From positions 65,287,425 through 65,351,424 of the forward strand of contig OX352765.1 in NCBI GenBank assembly GCA_947095585.1: a stretch of DNA of 64,000 nt. Reading direction: 5' to 3'. A program made the translations under genes and the position numbers. The DNA is from Nephrocerus scutellatus (Eukaryota; Arthropoda; Insecta; Diptera; Pipunculidae). Below the pieces are notes generated by a model. That model was not told the origin of the DNA and made no database searches. It saw only the letters and a program-made list of their open reading frames with translations. Below are positions 46,571-57,670 of the stretch, piece after piece (the stretch's first letter is position 1; each line of letters begins with the position of its first letter).

Positions 46571-47140
46571 TTGAAGAATGCAAACAACGCTATAAAAGCC
46601 TCCGAGATCGATTTGTGAGGGAGAAGAAGAAGCTAGAACAGGCTTTTGGTAGCGGTGCTGACGAGGTCGAGAGGTGGGATCTGTACCCATTACTGTAGTT
46701 TTTAGCCGATGCACTGAAACCCAGGAGGTACATACATATTTGCTAATTTAATGACAACATAACATATTGTAATGTTATTTCCTCCTAGACAAATTGGTAA
46801 CAACGAACCGCCAGCCTTGTTCAATGAAAGCAGTAGGACACAACAAGATGTGCTTTCTCCAACACCAGAACCACATATCGCTGTTAGTCCAGAGACGTCT
46901 TCCTCTACATATAGAAAGAAAAGACCTCGAAGCGAATTTCCCATCAACGAGTTTTTTAATAATCTTTCGGCGACTCTTTCAAAGCGCTTCAAAAACCAGG
47001 AAGTGGATGCAAATGAGCTATTTATGGGAATGATTGCAAAAAAAATGTAAATTCTTCCACAAGATATAATAATACGACTCCAAGGGAGAATTTTTCAGGA
47101 TGTCAATGAGAAGATCCTCAATTATTTAAAAAAAAATTAA
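46571..47140 (+). pseudogene. MADF-domain gene, 3' exons, interrupted
   Basis: After an acceptor TATTTCACAG, the exon 46571-46727 encodes the second half of a MADF (Adf-1-like) DNA-binding domain: ECKQRYKSLRDRFVREKKKL, then RWDLYPLL, a TAG stop, and FLADALKPR in the same frame. GTACAT at 46728 and CCTCCTAG at 46788 bound a 61-base intron. The second exon continues in phase, with a serine/proline-rich linker and a helical end, passes a TAA at 47048-47050 and stays open to 47140. Two nonsense codons in otherwise coherent coding sequence indicate a dead gene or a dead paralogue. The 5' exons would lie left of the array, outside the window. MADF proteins are usually transcription regulators. Confidence 0.65.
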
Positions 47141-47969
47141 ATAAATAAATGAGATGAAATTGGATTTAATGAGAAGAAAACGATTTTATTTTAAAATTTA
47201 TTGTTAAACATATATATTTTGAATTGACATGATTCTTAGAGGTGGTCGATTTTAGCAACAAAGTATGTCATAGTGTCGTGTATGCTCTCCGGATTGTTAT
47301 CATTTAATATGTATAAATTTTTAATTACTTATTTTTGTTTTTTGAACACAAATGTATTATGTTAGAGTATGCAGAGATTATTATTTTTTTATTTTCTTAT
47401 TTATACATCATTGCATTTCAATTTATTTTTAATATTTGTGTTTCCCAATCAAACCACAAAAATAAAAAGAGTACATTTCTATTCTTCTTTCTGCACCAAA
47501 ATTGTTTGTCGGAAATTTAAAGAAACACAACATAATTCTGTCATATATCTAAACCCTCAACGCCCAACCGTCTTGAAGCCACATTTGGTGTTAACAATTT
47601 TAAGGTCGCGCGTTGTAACAAATATTATCGTAAGTCAGTAGAAAGCATGTCAAAATCGCGACCGCGCGAGCTCTACATTGTGATTTGCCCATTAATCAAA
47701 AAAAACATATGTAGCTATGTAATACATTTGTTATATTGTGTACGATGTATTTACATTTTTTAAAATGTGTCGAGTACGTAACTAAAATTATAATTATATT
47801 TAATAGTAGAAAATAAATTTTTAAACTTCAATCCCTTAAATGTAATGATAAATATATATTTCAATACTTACTTAGATTTAATAATAAAATTTATTACTAA
47901 ATTTATTTATTATGACTATGCCTACGGAGGATACCACAATAAAAGAAAATGCTCTACCTCAGTAGGTGC
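47141..47969 (+). other. AT-rich spacer, nothing recognised
   Basis: Strongly AT-rich sequence with homopolymers. The short ORFs at 47335-47641 are low complexity and lack domains. Confidence 0.5.
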
Positions 47970-49332
47970 CACATTGGCACTGAAGTCAGTCAATAAACAC
48001 TACTCAAACGATCAACACTTGCGTATCACTGTCGCGGGGGTAAAGTGAAAAAAATTAATTAAAATAGTGCTGTAAAGATAAAAGAAAGTGTTTAAATAAG
48101 TTAAATGTGCTCAAAAATAAAAGCATACAAATAAAGTATTGCAAAATAAATTATAAATTTCTAAGAAAAAAGTTCACTTGAAAGATCTTGTCGTCAGAAG
48201 GCGATGTCAACACCTGTCAGTGAGAGCGTCAACATACACAATAGACACTTTCGTATGGTGTGTTATAAATCCTACAAACTTTTTGGATTTATTTTCGGCT
48301 TTATGCTTATGCGATTGTTGTTGTAAGCCAAGCTGGATTAGCCAAAGCAATACAGCAAATATTAAAAATAGATTGTGATTTGTTAGTAAAGTGCAGTTTC
48401 TTTAATTCATAAAGTAATCCTCTAGTAACAATTATTGCTGAACATTGGTTTGTCCCCGGTTGTTGCATCACTGCTATTATTCTATTAACTTTCATAATTT
48501 ATTAAAGTTCATTAGAGTTCTTTCAATACTTGTTACGATACGCAAGCGCGACTGCAACGGTAAAAGAAAATAAAAAAAAGAAGAGTCTAGAAACAAATAA
48601 AAAGAAAACGAGCTTAAGTGTGTAAGTGTCTAAGATACTGACAAGAAAATCAACGCAATAACAATGAGCAGAATTAAGCCACCAAAACAGCTGCATGAAT
48701 GTGGTGATATCGACATGGCGGTTGAATGGACGGAAGGCTAGAAATGTTGAGAATTATTCAATTACAACCAAAATAATTGCAGAATCAGCGGAGTACAAGC
48801 AGGACATTTTTTAACAATAATTGGACGCGACGCTTTAAAAGTGCTGAATAACTTGGGACTTACTGATGCAGAAAAAAAGTGGTTCACACAATGAAAACCA
48901 AATTTAAAGAAGAGCTGCTGAAAGAGCTGAAAAACAAATGCATGAGCTGCAAGGCGATCCTAGTGTTAACGTAGAACGTGAAGTAAAAAATACAAGTCCA
49001 GGGCTGGGATGTTGTAACATCACTTTCGTTCGATACTAACACTTGAAATAATTTGAGTGATAGAAAAGTATAAATTTCGCGAGTATCGAAAGTCGATTCG
49101 AACGATAATGATACTATTCTCTCACTAAAATTATTTCAAGTGATAGTATCGAACGGGCTTACAACGCATGTTATTCCAGAGACTTTGGAGTCTGATGGTG
49201 GACCGCAATTACATCAAGAAAATTTGCAGAATTTGCGACTGAATGGAAGTTCAATCATCGAATTTCTAGTCCACACTATCCAAAATCCAACGGATTTGCT
49301 GAAAGAAACGTGCAAACGGTGATGAAATTAAA
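47970..49332 (+). mobile_element. Element C (gypsy-like), copy 1, internally deleted
   Basis: The first ~75 bases (CACTGAAGTCAGTCAATAAA...) match the ends of the LTRs at 49333 and 52441, so this is the stump of a 5' LTR. After an unrecognised leader, gag starts at 48664 (MSRIKPPKQLHECGDIDMA) but is broken within 25 codons; the GRDALKVLNNLGLTDAE block lies near 48825-48880. The foldback MITE at 48999 is followed directly by the end of integrase (49155-49322; ESDGGPQ and a FAERNVQT-type block). Protease, RT, RNase H and most of integrase are missing. Confidence 0.7.
48999..49154. mobile_element. Foldback MITE, copy 1 (right end lost)
   Basis: Starts CAGGGCTGGGATGTTGTAAC and matches 50014-50169, but stops at the integrase fragment before its right terminus. 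The left flank is identical in both copies. Confidence 0.75.
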
Positions 49333-49564
49333 TGTATAAACAAAATAATGTCAAACAATTTTTATTCCATTTATTTTTGAAACTTTAATTACTATGTTAG
49401 GTTAACATTACTATGTTAAAATAATATCAAACAGTATTTATTTTAATTTTTTTTTAATTTGTGTTAAGCAAAAATTCACTTGTAAAATGATTTATTTAAA
49501 AAAACTGAAGTCAGTCAATAAACACTACTCAAACGCCAACACTTGCGTATCACTTCGCGTTACA
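49333..49564 (+). mobile_element. Element C LTR, middle
   Basis: A 232-bp stretch starting TGTATAAACAAAATAATG and ending CGCGTTACA, with AATAAA in CAGTCAATAAACAC. It is repeated at 52441-52674. A further ~125 bases after each copy are also shared (to CCTGCTGCCCA), so the real boundary could lie later. No primer site was identified with confidence. Confidence 0.6.
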
Positions 49565-49689
49565 GTAGGTGGTGTGGAAATGTTTCAAGGAATCGTATTG
49601 AAACATGTGAACTGAAGATTGCGGACTTAATTTTCCACATCCGCTACCGCTGTGGTGTACGCCACTTGATGTAATCAAAAATTCAACGC

Positions 49690-52440
49690 CCTGCTGCCCA
49701 AGATACTGACAAGAAAATCAACGCAATAACACGGTTGAATGGACGGAATGGCTAGAAATGTTGAGAATTATTCAATTACAGCCAAAATAATTGCAGAATC
49801 AGCGGAAGTACAAGCAGGACATTTTTTAACAATAATTGGACGCGACGCTTTAAAAGTGCTAAATAACTTGGGACTTACTGATGCAGGAAAAAAGTGGTTC
49901 ACACAATGAAAACCAAATTTAAAGAAGAGCTGCTGAAAGAGCTGAAAAACAAATGCATGGGCTGCAAGGCGATCCTAGTGTGAACGTAGAACGTGAAGTA
50001 AAAAATACAAGTCCAGGGCTGGGATGTTATAACATCACTTGAAATAATTTGAGTTATAGAATAGTATAAATTTCGCGAGTATCGAATGTCGATTCGATAC
50101 TATTCTCTCACTAAAATTATTTCAAGTGATAGTATCGAACGAAAGTGATGGTACAACATCCCAGCCCTGAAATAAAATATATAAAAATGTAAACACGATA
50201 GGTGAAGACTCGGAATCAGAATTATATGACACGTCATATCCTGTGTACGAAGTAGGACTAGTAACTATCAATTCATTAAGTGGAAATGATAAATGGGTAG
50301 AAAAACTGGTAATTGGTTCGAGCACGTTGAAAGTTAAATTAGACACTGGAGCAGAGTGTAATGTATTGCCAAGACGACAAGCTGAATAATAAAATTTAAA
50401 AATTTAAAAATCAGCAACCAAGAGATTATTAACATACAATAACGAAAGCGTCTCAGTAGTAAGTGAAGCAAAAGCGTTCTGTAAAGCGAAAAATAAAATA
50501 GGGAAAGTTAATTTCAAAATTATTGAGAGTAAGCTTTCTCCTATACTGGGCAGACAAATGTGCGAAAAATTTGTATTCATCATACGAGTACGTGAAGTAT
50601 TAGCAAAGAAGGCGGAACATGATAAAATCAAAATATGTTGCTGCTAAAACTTTGAATATGAAACAGACAGTAACCCAACCAGTAACAAAACCAACACCGG
50701 CAGTAAGCCCAATAGTTGTAAATAAAGACAACAAAATTCGAATATGTCTGAACCCAACAGACTTAAATAAAAACATAAAGCGAAGACATTATTAGAAGAA
50801 ATTGCAGCACGAGTAAAAGGAGCCAAATATTTCACAAAGTTAGATTGTCAAAAGGGATTTTGGTAGATTCGTGTGACAAATCGAACGTCAGAGTACTTAA
50901 CTTTCGCAACGCCATGAGGTCGTTACTGTTTTAAGCGACTTCCATTTGGAATATCTTCGGCACCCGAAATGTTTTCTGAAATATTGAATAGTACGCTGCA
51001 AGGAATAGCGAAATGTGAGACAGCAATGGATGACATCTTTATGTTTGCTGAAAACAAAGAAAAATAACAAAAATAACTAAAAAAGTAATTGAAAGGCTAA
51101 CGCAAGCAGAACTTATTCTAAACAAAGATAAATGTGAGTGTACTCGGAAAAGGGTTAAATTTCTTGGTCATATATTCACACAAACGGCTTGTGAGGCTGA
51201 TGGTGACAAAATCGAAGCAATTAAACGATTGAAAACGCCAACAAATGTCAAATAGCTACAACGTATGGTAACGTATCTCAATAAATTTATCCAAAATATG
51301 TCTGACTTAACGGAGCCATTAAGAAAATTACTTTATAAAGACACAGTATGGTATTGGGAACATGAACAACAAATAGCGATCGAAAATATCAAAAAGAACA
51401 TTAACAACGACACCTGGTCTAAAGTACTACGATGTCAACCAAAATGTCAAATTGTCAGTTGATGCTAGTTCAAAGGCAATGGGAGCGTGTTTGCTACATC
51501 AACCAGTAGCATACGCCAACAAAGCATTTACAGAAAGTCAGTAAAATAGCCCACAGATTGAAAGTGAAGCAATGGCCATAAGATTTGCATGCCAGAGGTT
51601 TCGTGAATATATTTATGGCAAAAACCTAGAAATTTAGACAGATCACAAGCCCTTGGAGACAATTTTTAAGAAAACCATCCATAAAGCAGCGATAAGACTA
51701 CAACAAATATTATTAGAAGTAATTCCATACTCACCAAAAATTTACTATAAGAAACGATTCGATAAATCAACGCAGGATGATCTTGAATTGCAGCTATTAA
51801 AAGAAATAGTAAGGAAAGGTTGGCTGGAGGACGATAAAAAATTACCCGAAGCAGTTAAAAAGTATGCAAACTTCAAGGAAGGTCTACTTTTTAAGGGTAC
51901 TAAAGTAATAGTTCCGATAGCCGAAATACCAAAAATTATCAAGTACGTCCACGCAGGACATGCAGGAACTAATAGCTCTTTAGCTAAAGCGCGACAATCA
52001 TTATATTGGTACAGGAGCGACATACATAAAAAAAACTATATTGAAAAGAGCGCGGTCTGCCAACAAACACAAAGAAACAACATTCGCGAACCACTATTGC
52101 AAAAAAACTGTTCCAGCATATCCATTTCAACTAGTTTCGACGGATATATTTAACTTTAGAGGACACGAATATTTACTGATAGCAGGTCATTATTCAGGAT
52201 CTATGGACTTCAGAAAACATAATCATCAAATTCATTAGAAGTTATACTATTCTTGCGTATGTGGTTTACAACGCATGGTATTCCAGAGACTTTGGAGTCT
52301 GATGGTGGACCGCAATTTAAATCAAGAAAATTTTCAGAATTTGCGACTGAATAGAAGTTCAATCATCGAATTTCTAGTCCACACTATCCAAAATCCAACG
52401 GATTTGCTGAAAGAAACGTGCAAACGGTGATGAAATTAAA
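49690..52440 (+). pseudogene. Element C (gypsy-like), copy 2, gag-pol relic
   Basis: Degenerate gag near 49735-49990, then a complete MITE, then protease LDTGAECNVLPRR near 50342. RT blocks are YFTKLDCQKGFW near 50828, LPFGISSAPEMF near 50938 and a damaged M-DDIF box near 51028. RNase H has VDASSKAMGACLLHQ near 51462. The integrase zinc finger is AGHAGTNSSLAKARQSLYW in 51653-52153, and core pieces STDIFNF and ESDGGPQ extend to about 52430. Stops and shifts occur throughout. RT before integrase supports a gypsy-type element. It is the most decayed element in the window. Confidence 0.78.
50014..50169. mobile_element. Foldback MITE, complete copy
   Basis: 156 bp beginning CAGGGCTGGGATGTT and ending with its exact reverse complement. 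Most of the two halves pair, for example CACTTGAAATAATTT with AAATTATTTCAAGTG. It has no coding capacity. The CAGGG start is reminiscent of hAT ends, but no 8-bp target duplication is visible, so the family is open. Confidence 0.82.
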
Positions 52441-52800
52441 TGTATAAACAAAATAATGTCAAACAATATTTATTCCATTTATTTTTGAAACTTTAATTAC
52501 TATGTTAGGTTAACATTAATATGTTAAAATAATGTCAAACAGTATTTATTTTAATTATTTTTAAATTTGTGTTAAGTAAACATTCACTTGTAAAATGATT
52601 TATTTAAAAAAAAACTGAAGTCAGTCAATAAACACTACTCAAACGTCAACACTTGCGTATCACTTCGCGTTACAGTTGGTGGTGTGGAAATGTTTCAAGG
52701 AATCGTATTGAAACATGTGAACTGGAGATTGCGGACTTAATTTTCCGCATCCGCTACCGCTGTGGTGTACACCACTTGATGTAATTAAAAATTCAACGCC
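52441..52800 (+). mobile_element. Element C 3' LTR and shared tail
   Basis: LTR 52441-52674 matches 49333-49564. The next ~125 bases match those before the second gag, up to CCTGCTGCCCA at about 52809, where similarity ends. Confidence 0.62.
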
Positions 52801-53042
52801 CTGCTGCCCAAATCGAACACGAAAAACGAGAATCTTTTGTTACATTGTTTTGTTGCAAGTGTGTGTAATGCAAAATCCTGAAACGTAATTTTCTGTTTTG
52901 GTTTTCTTGTTCCATTTCTTCCATTTTACAAAACGGTTTCCTCAAAGTATATACTAATAAAATATATTTATTTTTGCAAAACAAAAGGATAAATACGGAA
53001 AATTTATAGCTTTCAGAGAACAGAAATCGAATGAGAAATTGT

Positions 53043-53137
53043 GCCACGTGCCAAGCAAAAAGACATCAGTCTTTGGTATTATTTTGCCACGTGCCACGTG
53101 CCACGTGCCAAGCAAAAAGACATCAGTCTTTGGTATT
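53043..53137 (+). repeat. Short duplication with CACGTG cluster
   Basis: A ~39-bp block (GCCACGTGCCAAGCAAAAAG plus ACATCAGTCTTTGGTATTA) occurs twice, and the second copy is preceded by two extra GCCACGT units. This gives CACGTG at 53045, 53088, 53095 and 53102, the last three spaced by seven bases. CACGTG is the E-box of bHLH factors. It lies about 800 bp upstream of the Siva-like start codon; a regulatory role is speculative. Confidence 0.6.
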
Positions 53138-53872
53138 AGTAAAAAGAGGGGTAAATTCCCATAATATAAAAATTTGTTGTAGGGAAAATCCGAATCGTAG
53201 ATTGGTTTTTAGAGAAACGAACAACTTGACAGCCAAAAAATCAATCTGCGCCAGATTTAAAAAAACATAAAATTTCCACGGTTGAATAAAAAAAATTTAG
53301 TTTTTTTTGACGTACACTGCTCGCTAGGGTTGAATATAAAAAAAACCCATAATCCATAGTGTAATGCCGTCAAAGAATATTTAATGCGAATAAAAGTCGG
53401 CAATCTGGAATATTTATGTTAATTTTTTTTTTCGTAAATCTCTGCCCCAGATTTTTTTTTTGTCTGTCACGTTGTTCGTTTCCCCTTCAAAACGACTCTA
53501 CCATAGAGCTAAAACAGCTCTTGATAATTTGGGAGATTTACCCCTCTTTATACTAGCACAACAACAACACATGCAACAAAAAAATGTAAACAAAAGATTT
53601 TCGCCTTTCGTGTTCGATTTCCTTTTTGAAAAGTTCTGCGGTCGAGCGCGATTCTGGGGTAGAGTTTTTATGAAAAAAAAATTAACATTAGAATGCTTGG
53701 CCTTTGGAAATTTAAAAACGATTCGCCGCAATCGCAATAATGGAAGTCTGAAATCTGTCTGAATTGTCTGATCATTGTCAAAATTATCTCGTTTAAAACT
53801 TAAACTTCGAATCTTCAAGTCTTAGCTTCTTTGTAATTTTGTTAAATGTTGAGTACAAGCAATAGCAACTAA
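53138..53872 (+). other. Upstream region of the Siva-like gene
   Basis: AT-rich sequence with poly-T/A runs. No domain-bearing ORF on either strand and no unambiguous TATA box was identified. The promoter of the following gene probably lies here. Confidence 0.35.
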
Positions 53873-54527
53873 ATGGAAACTATTGGACGTAAACGAATGC
53901 GCTCAGAAGAAGTTACTTTTGCTCTGCAAAGCAAGAAGTACATTAACCAACGGATTGTAGATTCACATAATGAAGAGAAAATAAAAAAAATCCAAAGTAA
54001 TTTTGTGTACCAATATTACATGCATAATTTAACAAATGATTTTTTAAAAGATAAAACGGTTGATTTGCTCTTTCACGCTTCTAAAACATTTAAAAATAAA
54101 AATATGGAAGACTTTCAAAGCCAAGCCCAAGTGACGCGCTTAGTAGTTTTAGCGGGAGATGGGTATTTTAAATTTCGAAGCAAGGATGTGGTAAGACAAA
54201 TATAACTTCGAATTTTAATAAGCTTAAATTGTTTTGTTGTAGCCAATTGGATTTCCAAAAAAAAAATCTAAATCTAAATGTTGTCAAAAGGAAGCGTTCA
54301 TCACTGCTATTAATTGCTTAAATTGCAATCTTCAGATTTGCGAGTACTGTGCACATTCATGCATTGACTGTGGGGGATTTCTCTGTGGCAGCTGCATAAC
54401 ATTATTGTAAATTTTTTGAAACCACGAGTTAAAGTTTAAAGCTTCAGTTTTTTTTTCTTCATCTTTTTATAGTGGCTGTGGAACAGTTGATCAACCATTG
54501 TGCGATCAATGTAAAATTATCAGTTAA
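53873..54527 (+). CDS. Siva-like protein, three exons
   Basis: Exons 53873-54190, 54243-54406 and 54473-54527 join in phase to 178 codons plus a stop. Donors are GTAAGA (54191) and GTAAAT (54407); acceptors are TTGTTGTAG and TTTTTATAG; both introns are short (52 and 66 bases), as in flies. The N-terminal half is charged and helical. The C-terminal half has a dense cysteine series: CLNC, ICEYC, CIDC, LCGSC, GCGTVD and LCDQC. Length (human Siva is about 175 residues), a TVDLLFHASKTF-type helix and the C-terminal cysteine order fit Siva, a small zinc-binding regulator linked to apoptosis. This is family resemblance from memory, not an alignment. No stop or frameshift is visible. It is the best candidate in the window for a working host gene. 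Confidence 0.65.
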
Positions 54528-54945
54528 ATTGCAATCTGCGTCTTCAGTATATGAATGCACAGTATTGAGACTTGTGCCTTGTCCTCATTAGTCATAAAAT
54601 TAAGCTTTTCTTGTTAATAGTCGTACAATATTATTTTAAGATAAGGATATACTGGTTAGGTCATACACATTTGTTTTACACGGTACACAAATATAGTTTT
54701 GTTTTTATTTTTATAGTGGTAGTGGCACAGTTGATTAACCATTGTGCGAGCAATGTAAAATTATCAGTTAAATTGCAATCTGCGTCTTCAGTATCTGAAT
54801 GCACATTATTAAGACTTGTGCCTAATCTTCATTAGTCATAAAATAAGCTTTTCTTGTTAATAGTCGTACAATATTATTTTAAGATAAGGATATACTGGTT
54901 AGGCCATTTGTCTTACAAGGTACACAAATATACTTTTAGAAGATA
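54469..54945 (+). repeat. Tandem duplication of the Siva-like last exon
   Basis: The last exon with its acceptor and ~190 bases of 3' sequence (54469 to about 54705) is repeated at about 54713-54945. In the second copy the acceptor TTTTTATAG is kept (exon start 54717). However, TGT became AGT in the first cysteine codon and CAA became TAA five codons on, so use of this exon would truncate the protein and lose three cysteines. Confidence 0.8.
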
Positions 54946-55489
54946 TCGCTCCAAAAGTTTGCAAAGACTATAACGACACTTGGAAGTCATCACAGATTCA
55001 GAAACCGCAACCAAAACATTTCAATCAACTAAAAATAACAATAGGTGTAAAACCAATGAGGAGAATCCAGCAGATTCTGAATCTTAAAGTGTGCAGGTGG
55101 CTTGCTGTGGCGATGTGGTTAGGAACTGTTGACTACAAAATCGAGGAATCGGATTCTAAAATCTCAAGTCTTTTCAGTTGATTTTTCTCCCCTCTATTTT
55201 GTGAAATTTCACAGCGTCTACTAGTAAAAAAATATTTTTTTTTATAATCAGCGAGCGCTTCAAGGGATTTGCAAAGTTTTAATGCCAAGGCGCATCGTGG
55301 GCTTTAGAAAGATTTGGATAAACGAAAAAAAGAATTTTGTGAAGAAAATGAATGAATACACCAGTATACGACAACTGTATATCACATGTATAGCTTCTTA
55401 TCATATGTACTTTTAATCTCAGTTCTAACCACTGCACCAACGACACTAACAAAATTAAATACATAACAGAAAAATTATTTCAATCTATC
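54946..55489 (+). other. Spacer, no recognised gene
   Basis: A frame is open from 54903 to 55181 without an early ATG, and another ends in an acidic stretch before the TAA near 55085. Neither matches a family I know. Position 55108 on the plus strand and 55440 on the minus strand have tRNA A-box-like words (GTGGTTAG), but no matching B box. The rest is AT-rich. Confidence 0.3.
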
Positions 55490-56909
55490 TTGGAACATAT
55501 CCACAATAATAGTAAAGACCACGGGTCTAGCTTTAACTCATCTTCGAACTTACTGTACACTTTTGAACAAGCAAAGGCTAAGGAAACGCCTTCAGAGGAT
55601 CTTCAACAGGACTCTCGACACTGTTAATGACGAATATCGGTCTGTATTTTCGCAACTGCGTTGTACAGTAATCATGCTTCGTCAAGCTGTGCGATGTTAC
55701 CAGGAAGATGTACTGACCAAACGACTTCAGAACATCAAACCAGGCCCGGATGCTTTTAAAAAGCTGAATTCTTTGATCGGAAAACGTATTTCTATTCCAG
55801 AAAGTATCACGTTTGGAGAGCAACTAGCATCTAGTCCTGTTGAAAACGCCGAAGCCTTTGCCTGTCATTTCGAAAAGAGCTTTACAGACCAACACATCTT
55901 CCAGAATTTGTAGAGCAGGTCGAAAGTCTTGTGGAAGACGTCACTTCCTCAAGAAATTTTGAAGTGCAGTTCAGCGAAGACAATCCCGCAAACGCACCCG
56001 TAGACGTGGATATGTTTACCGGTACAGCTGTTGTCAGTGATTTAATTAGGAGTGGAAATTCTAAATCATCGGGCACTGACGGGATTTCAAAATTTCTGTT
56101 TAAAAAGCTGCCGGGTATGGCAATTTTAATGTTAACCATAATATTCAACAATTACCTTAATAATGGATACTTTCCAGACAATTGGAAGTTCGCCAAAGTA
56201 GTACCAGTACCGAAGAAAACTGACCGCTCCAGTTTAACTGGTTACCGCCCCATAGCTTTACTGTGTTGTATCAGTAAGGTATTGGAGTCTTTGATCCGTA
56301 AAAAGATCAACGCGTATTGCTCGGAAAGAAATCTTATTCGTTCCTTTCAGTTCGGCTTTCGAGAAAAGCACTCTACGCTGCACCCTCTGATGAAGCTTCA
56401 CAGTAACGTCACTCGAGGACTGAATGTCAAAAGTAGTACAGTAGCCTGTTTGTTAGACATCGAAAAAGCTTTCGATAGCGTCTGGACAAACGGGCTTCTG
56501 TACAAACTTATTAGTTTTGGTTTCCCCAATTATATTGTGAAAATAATTAAAAAATTTCTTTTTAACAGGGTCTTTTTTGTACAGGTGTATGGCAGCCCAT
56601 CGACAAGGAAAAGGATTAAAGCCAGAGTTCCCCACGGCTCCAGACTTGGACTAGTCCTATTTAGCATCTTCACGGCGGATCAACCCACCAATACAGCCGA
56701 AATAAGGACCATGCTTTTCGCGGATGACTCCATCACGTATGCCGTCTCCCGTTCTCCTGAGATAGCTGCCCGTAGAGTGGAGGAACACCTCCGAAATCAT
56801 TGGAAGTACTACCTGAAGTGGGGACTGAAGATCAACGCCGAAAAACGGAACTCATCTTCGTATACCATATACCAGCAACTGGAACAAGCATAAGAAAAAT
56901 CGCAAGCCG
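55490..56909 (+). pseudogene. Jockey-type LINE, RT part (5' truncated)
   Basis: The frame 55563-55913 encodes the linker before RT. After a stop and a shift, 55931-56893 encodes reverse transcriptase: KSSGTDGIS, YRPIALLCCISKVLE, FGFREKHST, LLDIEKAFDSVW, a damaged VPHGSRLGLVLFSIF block and the catalytic FADD (nt 56718). These are non-LTR RT motifs of the jockey/CR1 group. The endonuclease domain is missing, as usual for 5'-truncated LINEs. The element is interrupted near 56910 by element D and resumes at about 61876. Confidence 0.85.
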
Positions 56910-57063
56910 GTGCAGAGCCTTAAAAATCAAAAAATTTTGTTCACACAAAACATGCCATATAGTTTTTTTCCCCCAAATTCGCGTGCACCCTGTACCCACG
57001 CAGTGCAGCCACCAAACGCATATGAAAATATAACAGACAAAAAAACGTCACGCCACCAGACTG

Positions 57064-57200
57064 GCCAATCACAGCGCAGCACGCTATTTAGAATTTTTGT
57101 CACACAAAAAGGTATAAAAGGGCGAGCATGCAGTCAGTCTGTCTCTTAGTCTCCTTTTTGTGCTGTTTGGATCACGTGGTGGTAAGTCATTATTAATAAA
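57064..57200 (+). promoter_or_regulatory. Element D LTR promoter, copy 1
   Basis: CCAAT at 57065, TATAAAA at 57113-57119 and the arthropod initiator TCAGTC at 57134-57139. AATAAA follows only ~60 bases later (57195-57200), and a donor-like GGTAAGTC lies between. The second LTR has the same order, with TATAAAA at 59814-59820 and TCAGTC at 59835-59840. Confidence 0.7.
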
Positions 57201-57214
57201 ACTATTTCACTGAC

Positions 57215-57670
57215 ATTCGCTGCCGACGTCACTCGTACGACGTAACATCGCTGTGTGGGTTCCCTACAGGTTGTTACGTTGGTACATCCAGCATATCGCT
57301 GCTGACGTCACTCGTACGACGTAACATCACTGTGTGGGTTCCCTACAGGTTGTTACGTTGGTACATCCAGCATATCGCTGCCGACGTCTATCTCTGCTTC
57401 CGTCATTCGTACGACGTAACTTCGCTTTGTGGGTTCCCTACAGGTTTTTACGTTGGTACATCCATCATATCGCTGCCGACGTCTTTCTCTGCTTCCGTCA
57501 CTCGTACGACGTAACTTCGCTGTGGGTTCCCTACAGGTTGTTACGCTGGTACCTCCAGCATATCGCTGCCGACGTCTCTCTCTGCTTCCGTCATTCGTAC
57601 GACGTAACTTCGCTGTGTGGGTTCCCTACAGGTTGTTACGTTGGTACATCCCAGCATATCGCTGCTGACG
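57215..57670 (+). repeat. ~95-bp tandem repeats in D LTR, copy 1
   Basis: Five units of roughly 75-100 bp built from GCTGCCGACGTC, CGTACGACGTAAC, GTGTGGGTTCCCTACAGG and TTGTTACGTTGGTACATCC. The second starts with a full TGACGTCA palindrome (57303). Confidence 0.88.

Noticed and set aside
47335..47641. 60-90-codon hydrophobic ORFs
   Set aside because: AT-rich, low complexity, no start context or family.
55095..55445. tRNA-derived SINE or tRNA gene
   Set aside because: Two A-box-like words on opposite strands, but no convincing B box, cloverleaf or RT-like tail.
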